NCBI GenBank assembly: GCA_001247695.2
Contig: LGRX02035489.1
Coordinates: 20,843 to 84,842, forward strand
Source: Cymbomonas tetramitiformis
Lineage: Eukaryota > Chlorophyta > Pyramimonadophyceae > Pyramimonadales > Pyramimonadaceae
DNA length: 64,000 nucleotides
Direction of reading: 5' to 3'
Shown here: piece by piece, positions 60,355-64,000 of the stretch
Layout of the letters: each line of letters starts with the position of its first letter
How positions within the stretch are numbered: the stretch's first letter is position 1
Notes under the pieces: generated by a model
Database searches by the model: none
What the model was told of the DNA's origin: nothing
What the model saw: the letters and a program-made list of their open reading frames with translations, nothing else
Program-made: the position numbers and the translations under genes

Positions 60355-61405
60355 CTGAACCGATGACGGAGCTGGCTGAACCGGTACCGGAGCGGGGCCG
60401 GCTGACGATGCCGGCATCAGGCCGGATCCTGCTGCCAGCGCCGGAGCGCCTGGTGATAAGTCCGCCCGTCTGAATGCATGATGGCGATGCTCTGACCTCT
60501 CTGACGGCAGAGGGTCGGACGTTGGTGGGCTAAATGGTGTCTCTCCCCAGCTCGGCCTTCGCACTTCTCTTCGCGTTCGTCGCCCTCCGTGCCCCTTTCG
60601 CGAGATAACGGGCGCGTCCAGGTCCGTGTCGCTCTCTGCCATACTGGGCGTTGTTCGACACGCAAGGTGATTGCTCGGGCCGAGTTGTGCTCAGAGCTGC
60701 ATGAACACCGGAGTCAAACAGCGCTTCGGAGGCAGCAAACAACGCTAATTGATGCTGCTCCAAATGTGTGATCTCCACGGCCTCCGGCCCTCGGTGCAGA
60801 CGCTGCTGCTGATGTGAGTGGGAGGCGGGCTGGGGCTGCTGTCCGAAGTGTGCGTGCCCCAGCGAGTTTTCGGGGCGTCCGCCTAAGGGCCTCGCCCGTG
60901 CCTGCAGGCGACGCCGCCGGGGTTTCCGGTGTTGCTGACTCCGAGGTGTCGTACAGTAAACACTCAGTATTAAGGAATTCACCGTTAAGGAATCAGCAAC
61001 GTTTGGGGGGGGTCACGATTTTAGTGATTTGGCTGGCTGGACCCCAAAAAGTAAGGAAGAGGTCCGAAATAAGGAAGGCTCGCTGGCTGGCATGCTTTCG
61101 GCAATCTTAAAATAAGAAATTGACGCTGACATAGCTTGGCGCGGTACACATGGCATTAGGCTAAGCGAGGCGCATCCGGATTTTGCTGTAATCATTGGTG
61201 TTACGGGGTATACACCATCGTATAAGCTATGTATATGATGCCTACTCGTTCGGTCCATTTTACCACGTTCGAAAAATCAGCACACAATTTTCTCGAAAAT
61301 TTCAGTTTGTGAGGCTGAGGAAGATAACGAATGGCGCTGGCTGGCTCATGGATCGGGTTCCTTCTAATGAACGAATTCGTTAGCACGCTGGCGGCGGTGA
61401 GGGGG
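60355..61405. other. Region without clear gene; includes MITE-like sequence
   Basis: Simple GAGCTGGCTGAACCGG repeats lie to the left. From about 60955 the words CAGTAAACACTC, TTAAGGAATTC, TTTGGGGGGGG and GGCTGGCTGG resemble interior and end words of the 14410-14963 MITE. No matching right inverted terminus was found, so only a distant or truncated relative is likely. GGTCACGATTTTAGTGATTTGG occurs twice (about 61012 and 61404), a direct repeat that may flank an insertion. Confidence 0.3.
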
Positions 61406-63868
61406 TCACGATTTTAGTGATTTGGTGGGCGCCGGATCTGTTTCATTGAATATGAGTGGTTCTGTAGGCAGACATCTCCCTGGCGGCACGCGGGAACGTT
61501 CTGGTCGTGCATTACACCGTATTGAGGTTGTAGCAAGCTCCAGTGGTGCAGCCCAACGGTGGCCCGTTGTCTGTGGCATGTTGCGCTGCGTCGGGCTAAG
61601 CGATCGCGCCGGCAGCTGTGCGTCGTATGCCACTGGCAACCGTAATGCGCCGTGACCGTAAGCCCCAATACTACTGCCTTGGCCTACCGCCAGCTGCGCG
61701 TTGCGCCGCGCTGAGGTTACGAACTCCATGGCTACTGCCCCGTGGTTCGGTACTATCACAAGTACCAAGCCTTATGCTTCATTATGGGCACTAGAGGGGG
61801 TGTATGTGTCCCATGAAGGTTTCGAAAAATCATTTAGGACCCTTTTGATTTATTGTTGTTGCTGAAATTTACTCCCATCGACTTTAGGTATGTGTATGCG
61901 CGGCATGCTTTCGGGGGGTGAAAGACCATAAAATTAATTAAAATTTTGGGTACTATTACAAGTACCCGCATGTTTCGCCGCATAACTCCCGCTACACGCT
62001 CCGGATGAAGATTCGGAGACCCTGTTGACAAGTTCGCGAGTTGCCCGATCTGCAGTGTCTCGTCAGATTTTCCATCCGGCCTCATCTTGATGCCAAAATT
62101 TGCGGTTGAAGTCGCGGGGGTATAGAAAATCTGGGTATTTGCAAAACTAAGCGAAAATTGAAGGCCAAAATTTTGCTACCCAACGGCATTCGACGCCCTC
62201 GTGCGCCCAATATACGTGTGTTATAGACCAATGGCGCATAAGGCAACTCAGTTTGGGTGCCTGGAACGAAAATATATGAAGGGTAGCATCTCCATATCAA
62301 AGGAGGTCTACGAAAAAAAATCCGGCATTTCGGTACTTGAGATAGTACCGAAACGCGTTTCGGTACTATCTCAAGTACCACGGGGCAGTAGCCATCCAGC
62401 GCCTCGCTACTACACTGGGCCGCTGCCGGCGGTACATCACGTTGTGATGAGGCCGCGGGCCCCGACAACACGATGTCGCGGAAATGCGGGCTGTGCGGTC
62501 GTGTTGGCTGCTGTGCGTCGCGCACCACCGGCAGCCGAATCGCGCCGCGGCCGTGACCTTCGGTGCCGCCGACCCGGGCAGCCACCAGCTGCTCATCACG
62601 TTGCGCTGAGGCTGGCAGGCTGCGAACTCTCGCATCTCGCTGTCGCGCTGAGTCGTTGCGAGCTCTGGCGCCTTGCTGTCGCACTGAGCCACGGTCCGTA
62701 GCGTGTTGCGCTGCGCCGAGCTAATAACGTCGAGCTGCGCGTTATGCGGCCGCGCTGACTGCCGCGCGTCACATGCCGCCGGTAACTGGACTGCGCCGCG
62801 GCCGCAAGTTCCGGTGCTGCTGGCTTGAGCTGCTGCCAGCAGCGCATCACGCCGCGCTAAGACTGTGAACTCCAGCGCCTCTCTGCAGCGCTGAGCCGCT
62901 GTGGACACCACCGGCACATCACCGAGGCAGCACGCCGTCGGTGATGCGTCATGCAGCCCATAGTCGTCACGGGCTTCGGTGCCCTGCTGCTGCACTGAAC
63001 TGCGGAGGACCGCGGCCGGCGGCGTGTTGTTACGAGTCATAACTGCGCGCTCCAGTATCTCAATGGTGCGCTGGACTACCGATGGGGATATGCCGTTCTG
63101 GGCCGTAACTATGGCCCTTGGTGACCTCTCGTCGTCGCGTTCCATTACTGCGGGAAGCACGCTGTGGCGTACCATGGCTGCGGGCGTCTGTGGTACGTTG
63201 TCGCAGCGCGCTGCAGGCGGTGGTGTAGCATGTCGCGCAATGGTGGTCGGCATCGGCGGCTCGTTGCCATCCTGATCCATTGTCACATGCGTGCTCTGTG
63301 GCACTGCGGCTTTGAGAGGCAGAGACTGTCCATCGCGCTGAGATGCAGTTGGGGGCGCGCTGCACCGAGCGGTGACTGTGAACGACATTGGCCCTTTGCT
63401 GTGCTGGGCTGCCACCAGCGGAGCGGTCCCCTGTCCCGCGCCTTTGAGCGTCGGTGGGCTACCACCCTGTCGAACAGTTGTCTGTGGTGCGCCACGCTCT
63501 GCGCTGCGGCGGTGACCACTCGTGATTCCCTGCCACGCTGACTTGCTGCCACGACTGCGTGTAGGTCCGGACGGCAACAAACAGCCATCACGCTAGACCG
63601 CAGCTGGGGGGGCGCTGCATCGAGACGTGGCTACAGGCGTCATCAGCTCCGTGTTGTGGCGAGCCGATGCTAACAGAGCGCTCCCCTGTGGTGCGTCTGT
63701 AGCTCCCATCCATTTGCTGCCACGTGGGGTTGCTCCCGACAACGCGTTATGTTGCGTCGCGATCGTGGGCATCAGTGGCTCGCTGTTGCACCGGGTCTCC
63801 GTTAGAGGTGAGCATAGCAGCGCCGCGGGTTCGAGCGATGCCAACTCGGCCTCATGTTGGCTCATCAC
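61406..63868 (-). other. Repeat-built Ala/Arg-rich minus-strand frames
   Basis: Frames at 63868-63593, 63580-62366, 62684-62082 and 61768-61406 share a degenerate unit of about 20-30 codons, with motifs such as TARCSAPPTASQRDG, ARRDALLAAAQASS and LPAACDARQSARP. The longest is 404 residues. No domain is visible. This may be a diverged coding tandem repeat or a GC-rich repeat whose strands stay open by composition. Confidence 0.35.
62332..62379. repeat. Perfect 48-bp palindrome
   Basis: GGTACTTGAGATAGTACCGA is followed by AACGCGTT and then the exact inverse of the first arm. A related GGTACTATCACAAGTACC occurs near 61749 and GGTACTATTACAAGTACC near 61949, so the motif recurs three times in about 600 bp. 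Confidence 0.85.
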
Positions 63869-64000
63869 ATCACTGGGGCCACGTCCCTTTGGGCGGGCGA
63901 AAGGTGTGAACCCCTCCGTGGCACGGAAGTCAGAGGCTCGCGCGGGACTGTGTCTTCCGATACAGACGTCACCGCTGTAACTCTTGCAGCAGGGGCGGGA

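Overview
This is eukaryotic nuclear DNA, most likely from a green or streptophyte (charophyte-type) alga. The grounds are a plant/algal-type Argonaute gene split by 23 spliceosomal introns, layers of LTR retrotransposons and DNA transposons, and a Ty3/gypsy element that carries a cytosine-5 DNA methyltransferase. From memory, methyltransferase-carrying retrotransposons have been described in charophytes (Klebsormidium) and dinoflagellates, so the clade is suggested rather than proven. I saw no bacterial-type gene organisation, rRNA, tRNA or CRISPR.

Layout. (1) 1-5997, minus strand: the 5' part of an LTR retrotransposon, with LTR (5581-5997), tRNA-iMet-type primer-binding site (5564-5577), long leader and a giant Gag (82-4311). 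(2) 6109-9660, plus strand: a long, repeat-built reading frame of unknown origin, interrupted by one stop codon. (3) 9771-28372, plus strand: a decayed Ty3/gypsy element with protease, uncharacterised polyprotein segments, reverse transcriptase, RNase H and a Dnmt3/DRM-like methyltransferase. It is interrupted by a TA-flanked MITE (14410-14963) and a 9930-bp DNA transposon (17215-27144). That transposon has 22-bp terminal inverted repeats and a 4-bp target duplication, and encodes a divergent pair: a DDE/D-like transposase and a double-PHD, Gln-rich protein. Removing it restores the RNase H frame exactly. (4) 28373-33520: a Pif1-type helicase without its N-terminal part, joined in frame to the methyltransferase and split by a young gag-only element with near-identical 251-bp terminal repeats (28645-32196). 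(5) 34880-54537, plus strand: a complete Argonaute gene of 24 exons encoding 1001 residues. Its introns carry many unrelated minisatellites and two small fold-back elements. (6) 54538-64000: AT-rich intergenic DNA, about 180-bp repeats, gag-like remnants, a Trp-rich open reading frame of unknown function, and Ala/Arg-rich repeat-built minus-strand frames with a perfect 48-bp palindrome.

How the parts relate. The only gene that looks like an intact host gene is Argonaute, a small-RNA effector. Everything to its left is nested mobile DNA, including an element that carried its own DNA methyltransferase. The clearest evolutionary observation is intron 12 of Argonaute. It consists of four tandem copies of the exon segment that follows it, each starting with GT and ending with AG, as expected for an intron created by tandem duplication of an AGGT-containing exon segment.
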